Source: Conexibacter sp. | GTDB lineage: Bacteria > Actinomycetota > Thermoleophilia > Solirubrobacterales > Solirubrobacteraceae | NCBI GenBank assembly: GCA_025964325.1 | Contig: JAOPZA010000008.1 | Location: forward strand, 1 to 49,409 | Reading direction: 5' to 3' | Length of the DNA stretch: 49,409 nt | Shown: positions 31,941 to 40,053 of the stretch, piece after piece | Position numbering within the stretch: the first letter of the stretch is position 1 | Layout: each line of letters starts with the position of its first letter | The notes under the pieces: generated by a model | What the model saw: only the letters and a program-made list of their open reading frames with translations | Told to the model about the DNA's origin: nothing | The model's database searches: none | Program-made: the position numbers and the translations under genes

Positions 31941-33499
31941 GGATGCGCCAATTCGTTGACGGCGGACTGCAGCGCGACGTCGGAGATCTGGCAGCCAGGA
32001 CGCGCCGCGCCGGGGGCGTCGAGCAGCACGAACGGGACGGCCTGACCGCTGCGGCGCTTCTTGTCGCGCGCGGTCGCCGCTATCACCTCGTCGAGGTCGA
32101 TCGCCTCGGCGTCGAGCGTCGTCGGCAGCCCGTGCGCGGCCAGCAGTGCGGCGACCTCCGAGCGCAGCTCGTCCTGCTCGGAGAGCCGCAGCGCCGCCAG
32201 CAGGCCGAGCGCGACCGCCTCGCCGTGGCGGTAGCGGGCGTAGCCGGTGACCGTCTCGATCGCGTGGCCGACGGTGTGGCCGAGGTTGAGCACCTGGCGC
32301 AGGCCGTGGTCGCGCTCGTCCATCGCGACGACCGCGAGCTTCGTGCGGGCGCAGGCGAAGATCACGTCGGCGTCCGGCTCGGCGCCGCTGCGGACGCGCT
32401 CCCACAGGTCGCCGCCGGCGATCAGCGCGGTCTTGACGACCTCGGCGTAGCCGGCCGCGGCCTCTGCCGGTGGCAGCGAGGCGAGCGTGTCGACGTCGGC
32501 GATCACCGAGGCCGGCTGATGGTAGGCGCCGACGTAGTTCTTCGCCTGCGGCAGGTCGACGCCGGTCTTGCCGCCGTAGGCGGAGTCGACCTGCGAGACG
32601 AGCGTGGTCGGGATCTGGACGACCGGGACGCCGCGCTGGTAGGTCGCGGCGCAGAAGCCGGCGAGGTCGCCGACGACGCCGCCGCCGAGCGCGACGAGAT
32701 GGTCGCTCTGCGTCATCCCGTGCTGACCGAGCGCGACCCACACCTGCTCGGCGGTCGCCAGCGACTTGTTCGTCTCGCCCGCCGGGATCGTGATCGTCGT
32801 CGCGAGCGGCCCGAGCCGCTCGACATAGCGCGGCCCGACCTGGTCGTCGGTGACGCAGAAGCCCTGCCCGCTGACCGGCGAGAGGCGCGCGTCGAGCAGG
32901 CCGCGGCCGACGAACACCGGGTAGTCGTGGGAGTCGCTCGTCGCCCACAGCAGGCGGATGTCGGCCCCGCGCGCCCGCGCGTCGGCGAGCGCGAGGATCG
33001 ACGGCAGCGCGTCGTCGACGCGCTCGCGCCCGTCGGCCGGCACCACCACGTCGGCAGCTGCCATGTAGAGGGGGCGACGGCGGATGTAGAGCTCGCGGAA
33101 CTCCTGCGGGTCGCGCGCGAGCGGGCGGCCGCGGCCGGCGGCGCGCTCCCAGGCGACGTTCACGTCGACGTCGAGCAGGATCGCGACGTGACGTCTCAGC
33201 GCCGCGCGGATCCGCTCGGAGTGCAGCGCGCCGCCGCCGAGCGAGAAGACGCCGCCGTCGGCCTGCTCGAGCGCCTCGCCGACGCACGCGCTCTCCTCGG
33301 CGCGGAAGCGCGCCTCGCCGTGCTCGGCGAAGCAGCGGTCGATCGGCATGCCGATCCGCTCGGCGATCAGCGCGTCGGCGTCGACCACGTCCTGGTCGAG
33401 GAGCCGGCCGACGCGGCGGGCGGCCGTCGTCTTGCCGGCGCCCATGAAGCCGATCAGGACGATCGCCCGACCGGCGGGTGCGGTCAGCTCCGCCGCCAT
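31937..33499 (-). CDS. aroKB: Fused shikimate kinase / 3-dehydroquinate synthase
   Basis: One 520-residue protein doing two shikimate steps. Residues 10-170 are shikimate kinase: Walker A GFMGAGKTTAARRVG (17-31), Asp40/Asp42 region, RFRAEES and SLGGGALH, lid RGRPL. Residues about 180-520 are dehydroquinate synthase: IPAGETNKSL, ALGGGVVGDLAGFCAATYQR, PTTLVSQVDSAYGGKTGVDL, EVVKTALI, NLGHTVGHAIE and HGEAVALG. No stop or frameshift separates them. ATG at 33499 overlaps aroC by 16 bases. In Mycobacterium the two are separate adjacent genes. Confidence 0.96.
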   Translation of the reverse strand: MAAELTAPAGRAIVLIGFMGAGKTTAARRVGRLLDQDVVDADALIAERIGMPIDRCFAEHGEARFRAEESACVGEALEQADGGVFSLGGGALHSERIRAALRRHVAILLDVDVNVAWERAAGRGRPLARDPQEFRELYIRRRPLYMAAADVVVPADGRERVDDALPSILALADARARGADIRLLWATSDSHDYPVFVGRGLLDARLSPVSGQGFCVTDDQVGPRYVERLGPLATTITIPAGETNKSLATAEQVWVALGQHGMTQSDHLVALGGGVVGDLAGFCAATYQRGVPVVQIPTTLVSQVDSAYGGKTGVDLPQAKNYVGAYHQPASVIADVDTLASLPPAEAAAGYAEVVKTALIAGGDLWERVRSGAEPDADVIFACARTKLAVVAMDERDHGLRQVLNLGHTVGHAIETVTGYARYRHGEAVALGLLAALRLSEQDELRSEVAALLAAHGLPTTLDAEAIDLDEVIAATARDKKRRSGQAVPFVLLDAPGAARPGCQISDVALQSAVNELAHP

Positions 33500-34650
33500 C
33501 CGATCCGCTCCTCGTACGCGGAGACGGCGGCGCGGACGTCATCGATGTGGTCGCCGCCGAACTTGCGGCGGTAGGCCTCCGCCAGCACCTGCGCGAGCAT
33601 CGCCTCGCCGACGACGCCGGCGGCCGGCACCGTGCACGAGTCGGTTCGCTCGCGCAGCGCCTGCGCCGGCTCGCGCGTCTCGATGTCGACCGAGCGCAGC
33701 GGCTTGGTGAGCGTCGGGATCGGCTTCATGCCGACCTGCACGACGAGCGGCTCGCCGTTCGTCATCCCGCCCTCGAGGCCGCCGGCGCGGTTGGTCTCGC
33801 GATGGTAGCCGCGCTCCTCGTCGAAGAAGATCTCGTCGTGCGCCTGCGACCCGGGCCGGCCGGCGAGCTCGAAGCCGTCGCCGATGCCGACGCCCTTCAT
33901 CGCCTGGATCGACATCATCGCCATCGCGATCCGGCCGTCGAGCCGCTCCTCCCACGAGACGTGCGAGCCGAGTCCGGGCACGACGCCGAAGGCGACCACC
34001 TCGAAGACGCCGCCGAGCGACTCGTTCGCCTTGCGCAGCGTCGTGATCTCCTGGACCATCGCTCTGCTCGCCTCGGGATCGAGGCAGCGCACGGGCGACT
34101 CGTCGACCTGCTCGAAGTCGGCGATCGTGAGGTCGTGGCGGCGCGGGACGCGGATGCTCGTGATCTGCGTCACGTGCGAGCGGATCTCGACGCCGAGCGT
34201 CCGCAGGAACGCCTTGAACACGGCGCCGCCGGCGACGCGGGCCGCCGTCTCGCGCGCGCTCGCCCGCTCGAGGATGTCGCGCACGTCCGCGACGCCGTAC
34301 TTCCAGACGCCGACGAGGTCGGCGTGCCCGGGCCGCGGCAGATGGACGGGCGGGACCTCGGTCTCGACCGGCCACGGGTTCATCCGCTCCTCCCAGTTCG
34401 CGTAGTCGCGGTTGGGGACCTGGAGCGCGATCGGGCCGCCGAGCGTGCGCCCGTGGCGGACGCCGGCGGTGACGTCGGCGCGGTCTCTCTCGATCTTCAT
34501 GCGGCCGCCGCGCCCGAAGCCGAGCTGGCGACGCGCCATGTCGCGGTTGATCGCGTCCTGGTCGAGCCGCAGTCCGGCCGGCAGGCCCTCGACGATCGTG
34601 GTGAGACCGGGGCCGTGCGACTCGCCGGCGGTGATGAGACGGACTGGCAT
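33484..34650 (-). CDS. aroC: Chorismate synthase
   Basis: Last shikimate step, EPSP to chorismate, using reduced FMN. It has 388 residues: RLITAGESHGPGLTTIVEGL at the start, DMARRQLGFGRGGRMKIERD, RPGHADLVGVWKYGVADVRD, and the C-terminal RSVDIETREPAQALRERTDS. ATG at 34650 is 9 nt after TAACCT without a ribosome binding site. It leads aroC-aroKB-aroQ-pepP. Confidence 0.97.
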   Translation of the reverse strand: MPVRLITAGESHGPGLTTIVEGLPAGLRLDQDAINRDMARRQLGFGRGGRMKIERDRADVTAGVRHGRTLGGPIALQVPNRDYANWEERMNPWPVETEVPPVHLPRPGHADLVGVWKYGVADVRDILERASARETAARVAGGAVFKAFLRTLGVEIRSHVTQITSIRVPRRHDLTIADFEQVDESPVRCLDPEASRAMVQEITTLRKANESLGGVFEVVAFGVVPGLGSHVSWEERLDGRIAMAMMSIQAMKGVGIGDGFELAGRPGSQAHDEIFFDEERGYHRETNRAGGLEGGMTNGEPLVVQVGMKPIPTLTKPLRSVDIETREPAQALRERTDSCTVPAAGVVGEAMLAQVLAEAYRRKFGGDHIDDVRAAVSAYEERIGWRRS

Positions 34651-34659
34651 CGGCGCTAC

Positions 34660-34665
34660 AGGTTA
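34660..34665 (-). promoter_or_regulatory. Probable -10 element of aroC
   Basis: TAACCT on the minus strand, 9 nt before the aroC ATG; would drive the aro operon from a leaderless or near-leaderless start. Confidence 0.45.
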
Positions 34666-34738
34666 GATGGCGCGCGTACGTGACGCTCCCGCGCTCCCCC
34701 GCTCGCGCGCGGCGTCGGCGAGCCGGCGACGGCGCGGA

Positions 34739-36124
34739 TCAGATCGCCTTGCCGGGATTCAGCAGGCCGGCCGGGTCGAGCGCGCGCTTGATCGCGCGGT
34801 GCAGCTCGTGGGCCTCGCCCAGCTCGCCCGCCAGCAGGCCGTGCTTCAGCAGGCCGACGCCGTGCTCGCCGGCGATCGTCCCGCCCAGCTCGAGCGTGAG
34901 CGCGACGATCGCGGCGAAGGCCGCACGGGCGCGGGCGACGGCGTCCTCGTCGCGGTGGTCGTAGACGACGGTCGGGTGCATGTTGCCGTCGCCGGCGTGG
35001 CCGAAGGTGCCGATCAGTACCTCGTGGCGCTCGGCGATCTGCTCGATCCCCTCCAGCAGCGCCGGGATCTTGCCGAGCGGGACGCCGACGTCGTCGAGCA
35101 GCGTCGCGCCCTGGCGCTCGAGCGCGGAGTAGGCGAGCCGCCGCGCGGCCATCAGCATGCGGCCCTCGGCCTCCTCGTCGGTCGTGACGGCGAGCGTCGC
35201 GCCCTCCTGCTCGCACCAGCCGGCGATCCGGTCGACCTCGTCGAGCGATGCCGCGCCGCCGAGGTCGGAGCGCGCGAAGACGAGCACCGCGATCTCCTGG
35301 TCGAGCCCCTGCGGCGCCATCTGCTCGACCGCGCGGATCGTCGTGCGGTCCATCAGCTCGAGCACGGCCGGGGTCGTCTCGCGCGTGATGCGGGCGATCG
35401 CGCGGCCGGCGTCGCCGAGGTTCGCGAAGCTGGCCGCGAGCGTGGCGGAGGAGCGCGGCGGCGGCAGCAGCCGGACCGTGGCCTCGGTCACGATCGCGAG
35501 CGTCCCCTCGGAGCCGCAGATCAGCGAGACGAGGTCGTAGCCGGCGACGCCCTTGCGCGTGCGGCGGCCGATCCGCAGCGCCCGCCCGTCGGCGAGCACG
35601 ACCTCGAGCCCGAGCAGCGCGTCGCGCGTGACGCCGTACTTGACGCAGCAGAGGCCGCCGGCGTTCGTGGCGATGTTGCCGCCGATCGTCGAGAACTCGT
35701 AGCTGGCCGGGTCGGGCGCATACCAGAGCCCTTCCGCTCTGGCGGCCTCGCCGAGCCGGGCGTTGACGAGCCCCGGCTGGACGGTCGCGAGCAGCGACGG
35801 CGCGTCGACGGCGACGACGTCGGTCATCCGCTCGGTCGAGATCACGAGGCAGCCGTCGATCGCGTTGGCGCCGCCGGCCAGGCCGCTGCCGGCCCCGCGC
35901 GGCACGACCGGGACGCCGTGGCGAGCGGCCGCGCGAACGGCCTCCTGCACCTCGGCGGTCGTGCGGGGCCTGGCGACCGCGGCGGGCATGCCGGCCGGCA
36001 GCAGGCCGGGCGCGGCCTGGTCGCTGCGATAGGAGGCGAGCAGGTCCGGGTCCACGACGACGTCGCCGGCGCCGTCGAGCTCGGCGAGCAGGCGGGCGGC
36101 GCGATCTGCGCTGGCGGCGGTCAT
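34739..36124 (-). CDS. FAD-linked oxidase (GlcD/D-lactate dehydrogenase type)
   Basis: Flavoprotein of 461 residues that oxidises a 2-hydroxy acid such as glycolate or D-lactate. The PCMH-type FAD domain has VPRGAGSGLAGGANAIDGCL and the STIGGNIATNAGGLCCVKYG segment; the C-terminal cap has GTFGHAGDGNMHPTVVYD and TIAGEHGVGLLK. ATG at 36124 overlaps the stop of the GntR gene as ATGA, so they form a two-gene operon with the regulator first. No glcE/glcF partner is next to it, so the natural electron acceptor and substrate are open. Confidence 0.93.
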   Translation of the reverse strand: MTAASADRAARLLAELDGAGDVVVDPDLLASYRSDQAAPGLLPAGMPAAVARPRTTAEVQEAVRAAARHGVPVVPRGAGSGLAGGANAIDGCLVISTERMTDVVAVDAPSLLATVQPGLVNARLGEAARAEGLWYAPDPASYEFSTIGGNIATNAGGLCCVKYGVTRDALLGLEVVLADGRALRIGRRTRKGVAGYDLVSLICGSEGTLAIVTEATVRLLPPPRSSATLAASFANLGDAGRAIARITRETTPAVLELMDRTTIRAVEQMAPQGLDQEIAVLVFARSDLGGAASLDEVDRIAGWCEQEGATLAVTTDEEAEGRMLMAARRLAYSALERQGATLLDDVGVPLGKIPALLEGIEQIAERHEVLIGTFGHAGDGNMHPTVVYDHRDEDAVARARAAFAAIVALTLELGGTIAGEHGVGLLKHGLLAGELGEAHELHRAIKRALDPAGLLNPGKAI

Positions 36125-36879
36125 CGGGCGGCGGCCTCCTGCGGCGCGATCGCGGCGGTGTAGAAGCCGAGGACGTGGTCGCGTACGACGCGCGCCGCCG
36201 TCTCGCCCTCGCCCGCGGCGATCGCGCTCAGCAGCGCGTCGTGCTCGGCCGTGAGCTGGCGCAGCGCGGCGCTCGCGGCGCGCGCGGAGCGGGCGTGGAG
36301 CGCATCGCGCAGGTGGGCGCCGATCGAGTCGCGGACGGCGAGCATCACGAGCTCGATCGCGTCGTTGCCGGCGGCGCGCACGAGCGCGAGGTGGAAGGCG
36401 ACGTCGGCGCGCTCGAAGCCGTCGAGGTCGCCGTCGGCGACCCGCATCTGCGCGAGCGCCGCGTGGGCCTCCGCGAGGTCGGGCGCGGGATCCGCCGCCG
36501 TCGCGGCTGCGACGGCATCCGCTGCGCGGGCGACCGCGGCCGCCTCGAGCGCGCAGCGCAGCTCGACGAGGTCGGCGAGCGCAACGCGGCCGAGCCGCAG
36601 CAGGTGGACGAGCCCGTCGCGCAGCGGGCCGCTCGAAAGGCTCTCGGCGCCGGCGACCCGCAGCGGCGCGGTCGGGCCGCCGGAGATCGCGAGGCCCTGG
36701 GCCTGCAGCGCCCGCAGCGCCTCCCGTACGGTCGTGCGGCTGACGTCGAACTGCGCGCACAGCTCGCGCTCGGCCGGCAGCTCGTCGCCGGCCGCGAGCG
36801 TGCCGTCGAGGATCGCCTCGCGCAGCTGGGCGGCGACCTGCTCGTAGGCGGGACTGCGAACGACGCTCTGGAAGGACAT
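36121..36879 (-). CDS. FadR/LldR-type GntR regulator
   Basis: A 252-residue GntR protein: winged HTH (AYEQVAAQLREAILDGTLAA, LPAERELCAQFDVSRTTVRE) and an FCD ligand domain (ELRCALEAAAVARAA, FHLALVRAAGNDAIELVM, EHDALLSAIAAGE). The FCD domain commonly binds carboxylates via metal. Coupled to the 2-hydroxyacid oxidase, it is probably a lactate or glycolate sensor. A strong palindrome stands just upstream of its -10-like TAGGCT, suggesting autoregulation. Confidence 0.92.
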   Translation of the reverse strand: MSFQSVVRSPAYEQVAAQLREAILDGTLAAGDELPAERELCAQFDVSRTTVREALRALQAQGLAISGGPTAPLRVAGAESLSSGPLRDGLVHLLRLGRVALADLVELRCALEAAAVARAADAVAAATAADPAPDLAEAHAALAQMRVADGDLDGFERADVAFHLALVRAAGNDAIELVMLAVRDSIGAHLRDALHARSARAASAALRQLTAEHDALLSAIAAGEGETAARVVRDHVLGFYTAAIAPQEAAAR

Positions 36880-36885
36880 GGCCGC

Positions 36886-36920
36886 AGCCTAATGCTTGCC
36901 TGCTGGTCTGACAAGCAGGC
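36886..36920 (-). promoter_or_regulatory. GntR-oxidase promoter and operator
   Basis: TAGGCT (36886-36891, minus strand) is 6 nt before the ATG. Perfect arms GCCTGCT (36898-36904) and AGCAGGC (36914-36920) flank a core TGGTCTGACAA, one mismatch from the TGGTNNNACCA sites of FadR-type GntR regulators. The operator would cover the -35 region. Confidence 0.6.
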
Positions 36921-36941
36921 CGCCGCTCGTGGTCGTCGCCG

Positions 36942-37448
36942 TCAGCCCGCCGCGCCGGCCAGGTACCAGCCGAGCAGGCGGTCGCCGACCACGAGGGCGA
37001 CGAGCGTGCCGAGTGCCAGGAACGGCGCGAGCGGGATCGTCGTGGCGCGCCACTCGCGCGCGTCCGCCGTCGAGCGGACGCCGGCGCGCAGGGCGATCGT
37101 GCTTCCCGCCACCGTCGCGGCCAGCAGCGCCACCAGCAGGGCGACGAGCACCGTACGGCCGAGGAACAGCCCCAGCACGGCGGTCAGCTTCACGTCGCCG
37201 AGCCCCATCCCGTCCGGCCGCACGACCGCCGCGAGCAGCAGGACGCTGCCGGCCGCGAGCGCGGCGAGCAGTCGCTCGGGCAGCGCCTCGGGCTCACCCA
37301 GCAGACCGAGCAGGAGCGCGGCGACCGCGCCCGCGCCGGTCAGCCGGTTCGGGATCCGCCGGCTGCGCAGGTCGATCACGACGACCGCAAGCAGCAGCCC
37401 GAGGAGCACGAGGCCCCGCAGCAGATCGTGGAGGTCGTGCGCCGGCAT
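36942..37448 (-). CDS. Type IV prepilin peptidase (A24 family)
   Basis: A 168-residue membrane aspartic protease with five or six helices. Both catalytic aspartates are in place: VVVIDLRSRRIPNRLT and GMGLGDVKLTAVLG (GxGD motif). It lacks the N-terminal methyltransferase domain, as in many actinobacterial versions. A prepilin peptidase also follows aroE in mycobacteria (Rv2551c), so this may be part of the conserved block. No pilin genes are seen in the window. Confidence 0.9.
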   Translation of the reverse strand: MPAHDLHDLLRGLVLLGLLLAVVVIDLRSRRIPNRLTGAGAVAALLLGLLGEPEALPERLLAALAAGSVLLLAAVVRPDGMGLGDVKLTAVLGLFLGRTVLVALLVALLAATVAGSTIALRAGVRSTADAREWRATTIPLAPFLALGTLVALVVGDRLLGWYLAGAAG

Positions 37449-37573
37449 CGGCCGGTTGACCGGCGACGCCCGAGCGCTTCGCCCCCGTGCGCGCTGCGGT
37501 CAGGCGGCGCGGGCGCGTCGCGGACCCGGCGCGTCGCGCTCGGGTGCCGGGGAGGCCGAGCGGAAGGCGCGAC

Positions 37574-37774
37574 TCAGGCGCCGGCAGCAGCGCGCAGGAC
37601 CGCTCCCGCGACCTGCGCGTCATGGCCGGGCTCGACCACGCCGGTGCCCTCGCACCACGGGCACGTGACCTCGTGGTTCTCGCCACCGAGGCCGGAGATC
37701 ACTCTGCCGGTGCCACGGCACGCGAGGCACTCGCGCGGGTCGCTCTCCTCCGGGGTGTCGTCTCTCGCTGCCAT
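37574..37774 (-). CDS. Small DnaJ-type zinc-finger protein
   Basis: A 66-residue protein with two CxxCxGxG repeats (CLACRGTGRV at about 16-25 and CPWCEGTGVV at about 38-47), the zinc-binding unit of the DnaJ cysteine-rich domain. Nothing else of DnaJ is present. Such free-standing zinc modules may assist folding or bind nucleic acid; function unknown. ATG at 37774 lies 8 nt after TACGCT. Confidence 0.75.
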   Translation of the reverse strand: MAARDDTPEESDPRECLACRGTGRVISGLGGENHEVTCPWCEGTGVVEPGHDAQVAGAVLRAAAGA

Positions 37775-37814
37775 CCGCCGCGAGCGTAGCGGACGCGACG
37801 CCGGCCCGGACCCG

Positions 37815-38453
37815 TCAGCGACGCGCCGCGACCGCGAGGCCCTCGCCGACCGGGACGAGTGTCGTCACGAGCTCGGGATGCTCGAGCAGGCGGGCGTTGA
37901 GATCCAGCCCGGCCGCGCTTCGCTCCTCGCCGCGCGCGACGCCGGCGCGCTCGTTCGCGATCGGATCGTCGACGAGGACGTTGTCGACGACGAGCACGCC
38001 GCCCGGCCGCAGCAGCGGCACGACCTGCTCGAGCATCGCGTCGTACTGCGTCGCGATGCCGTCGAGGAAGACCAGGTCGACCGGTCCCTCGACCTGCGGC
38101 AGCCCCTCGTGGGCGTCTTGCAATCGCAGGTCGAGCCGCGCGCGGAGCCGGGCGCGGGTCAGATAGCTCAGCGCCGCCGCGTGCCGCTCGCGATCGAGCT
38201 CGAAGGAGATCAGCTCGCCGTCGTCGGGGAGCGCCCGGGCGAGGTGGAGCGTCGAGACGCCGATCGCCGTGCCGACTTCGACGATGCGACGGGCTCCCAT
38301 CGCACGGGCGACGACGTGCAGCAGCGCGCCGCTGTGCGGGTCGAGGATCGGCACGCGATCACGCGCGCCGTGCGCCTCCATCTCCGCCAGCAGGACGTCG
38401 GGCTGCGGCCGGGTCGCGTCGAGATAGGTGCGGACGGAGTCGCGGACGATCAT
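37815..38453 (-). CDS. SAM-dependent O-methyltransferase (family 3)
   Basis: A 212-residue class I methyltransferase of the catechol/caffeoyl-CoA type: VEVGTAIGVSTLHLARALP (SAM site), ISFELDRERHAAA, GPVDLVFLDG and GGVLVVDNVLVDD (metal-site Asp-Asn). The substrate is unknown. ATG at 38453 follows AAGGAGGGG, the strongest Shine-Dalgarno in the window, unlike its mostly leaderless neighbours. This implies a longer 5' untranslated region, perhaps reaching into 38454-38620. Confidence 0.9.
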   Translation of the reverse strand: MIVRDSVRTYLDATRPQPDVLLAEMEAHGARDRVPILDPHSGALLHVVARAMGARRIVEVGTAIGVSTLHLARALPDDGELISFELDRERHAAALSYLTRARLRARLDLRLQDAHEGLPQVEGPVDLVFLDGIATQYDAMLEQVVPLLRPGGVLVVDNVLVDDPIANERAGVARGEERSAAGLDLNARLLEHPELVTTLVPVGEGLAVAARR

Positions 38454-38778
38454 CTCTCCCCTCCTTCCCCAACAGCGCGTCCGAGTAGCCACGCGCCACG
38501 AGACTTCGCCGAGGAGCGTCCGGGTCGCGCGTCTCGCGCACGGCGAGCATCCACGATTCGTGCCGGATTCGTCGCGTTCTGACACGTCGCTTGCCATCTC
38601 GTCCTAATGCTCAGTATCTTTTGCGCAATTGGGAGCGCCCCCCCGTGGGGGGCCGCTCCCGAAGCCACACGGTACCCCTGGCAGGGGAGGTCGCTCGTGT
38701 TCTGGCGTTCGACATAGCGCGACGGGGTCGCGCTCGCTGCGCGTGCCCGCCCGCAGCGCGACCCCGGCGCGCCGCTAG
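38454..38778. other. Non-coding gap with two strong hairpins
   Basis: No convincing gene. Hairpin A, 38631-38660: GGGAGCG/CGCTCCC outer stem and a six-pair C/G inner stem. Hairpin B, 38724-38765: GGGGTCGCGC/GCGCGACCCC with an 18-24-base interior that can refold through CGCTGCG/CGCAGCG. Neither is followed by a T-run. TACCCC-TGGCA-GGGGA lies between them (near 38671-38687) and resembles half of the operator at 38779. The AT-richer stretch at about 38604-38630 may hold the promoter of the methyltransferase gene. Confidence 0.6.
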
Positions 38779-38797
38779 TACCCCCATGGGGTATATT
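38779..38797 (+). promoter_or_regulatory. CsoR-like operator overlapping the -10 of the DUF4396 gene
   Basis: TACCCC-CAT-GGGGTA (38779-38793) is a perfect inverted repeat of the type bound by CsoR/RcnR-family copper or nickel sensors. It overlaps TATATT (38792-38797), a -10 element 9 nt before the ATG at 38807. No ribosome binding site follows. The arrangement predicts repression relieved by metal. Confidence 0.6.
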
Positions 38798-38806
38798 GGG
38801 TTGGCG

Positions 38807-39301
38807 ATGCCCGCTCGTGCCGATCACCACCCGGCGCCGACCCAGACGCCCAGCGGCCGCGCGCTCAACCGCCTCGCGCTGAGCGCAACCCTGCACTGCC
38901 TGACCGGCTGCGCGATCGGCGAGGTGCTCGGCCTGGTGCTCTCGACGGCCTTCGGCTTCGGCAACGCCCTCTCGATCGTGGTCTCGATCGTGCTCGCGTT
39001 CTTCTTCGGCTACGCGCTCACCTCGCTGCCGCTGCTGCGCTCCGGACTCTCATTGCGCGAGACCGCCCCGCTTGCGTTGGCCTCCGACACGCTCAGCATC
39101 ACGACGATGGAGCTGCTCGACTCGCTGACGGTGCTGCTGATACCCGGGGCGATGGCCGCCGGCCTCGGCGACGGGCTCTTCTGGGGCTCGCTCGCAGGCG
39201 CGCTGTTCATCGCCTTCTGGGCGGCCTATCCGGTCAACCGCTGGCTGATCGCCCGCGGCAAGGGGCACGCCGTGGTCCACGCGCATCACGCGGCCGGCTG
39301 A
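38807..39301 (+). CDS. DUF4396 membrane protein, candidate copper-linked
   Basis: A 164-residue protein with four hydrophobic helices (residues 25-160), recognised as DUF4396. The first helix carries the family motif LHCLTGCAIGE (His30, Cys31, Cys35), a plausible metal site. The N-terminus (RADHHPAP) and C-terminus (GHAVVHAHHAAG) are His-rich. Function is not established; the CsoR-like operator over its promoter and the His-rich exported protein next door suggest metal handling. ATG at 38807 gives a leaderless start. Confidence 0.8.
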   Translation: MPARADHHPAPTQTPSGRALNRLALSATLHCLTGCAIGEVLGLVLSTAFGFGNALSIVVSIVLAFFFGYALTSLPLLRSGLSLRETAPLALASDTLSITTMELLDSLTVLLIPGAMAAGLGDGLFWGSLAGALFIAFWAAYPVNRWLIARGKGHAVVHAHHAAG

Positions 39302-39358
39302 GCCGCGAACGGGCGCAGACGCGAACGCGCGGCGCGATTGCGTGCGCAACTACCACGC

Positions 39359-39364
39359 TATGCT
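39359..39364 (+). promoter_or_regulatory. Probable -10 of the His-rich exported protein gene
   Basis: TATGCT, 7 nt before the ATG at 39372. It lies inside the longer frame that starts at GTG 39342, and so supports the internal start. Confidence 0.4.
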
Positions 39365-39371
39365 GGCGCGG

Positions 39372-40052
39372 ATGGCCAGAACGACCCGCATCCGCATCAT
39401 CGCCGCCGCGGTCCTCGTGGCGGTCGTCGTCGGCGTGATCGTCGGCGTCTCGCTCGGCAAGAGCACGAGCTCCGACTCGACCTCCAAGGCAGCGACGAGC
39501 GCGTCTGCCGCCACGACGACCGCGACCGGCGCCAGCACCTCGGCCGCCCCGCTGCCCGGCGCCCAGAACGGCGCTCCGCCGTGGCCCGCCAACGGCGACC
39601 AGCTGGCCGATCGGCTGAAGGCGATCAACCTGCCGGCGCTGCCCGCGGAGGGCACCGTGGTGCACATCCACCAGCACGTCGACATCCTCTTCGAGGGTCA
39701 GCGCGTCCCCCTCGCCGCCAACACCGGCATCGACCCGGGCGGCCAGTTCATCTCGCCGCTGCACACGCATGACGCGACCGGGATCGTCCACGTCGAGTCG
39801 CCGACGGTGCGGACGTTCACGCTCGGGCAGTTCTTCGACGTCTGGGGCGTCTCGCTGAGCGCGAGCGAGCTCGGCGGGCAGTCGACCGGCAACGGCAACG
39901 TCCTGCACGTCTGGGTCAACGGCCTGCGCGTGAAGGGCGACCCGGCCAAGGTCGAGCTGGCCGCGCACCAGGAGATCGTGATCGCGTACGGCAGCCCGGC
40001 GCAGATGCCGAAGCAGGTGCCGTCGACGTACCAGTTCCCGCAGGGCGTCTAG
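39372..40052 (+). CDS. Membrane-anchored His-rich extracytoplasmic protein
   Basis: A 226-residue protein: N-terminal anchor (residues 6-28, IIAAAVLVAVVVGVIVGV), a Ser/Thr/Ala-rich stalk (30-70), then a compact domain with regularly placed histidines: HIHQH (98-102), PLHTHD (130-134), His140, His179 and His199. This pattern looks like a divalent-metal (copper or zinc) site outside the cell. I do not know a named family. It follows the DUF4396 gene by 70 bases and may share its regulation, though it has its own -10-like TATGCT. ATG at 39372 is preferred; GTG at 39342 would add ten residues. Confidence 0.8.
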   Translation: MARTTRIRIIAAAVLVAVVVGVIVGVSLGKSTSSDSTSKAATSASAATTTATGASTSAAPLPGAQNGAPPWPANGDQLADRLKAINLPALPAEGTVVHIHQHVDILFEGQRVPLAANTGIDPGGQFISPLHTHDATGIVHVESPTVRTFTLGQFFDVWGVSLSASELGGQSTGNGNVLHVWVNGLRVKGDPAKVELAAHQEIVIAYGSPAQMPKQVPSTYQFPQGV

Positions 40053-40053
40053 C

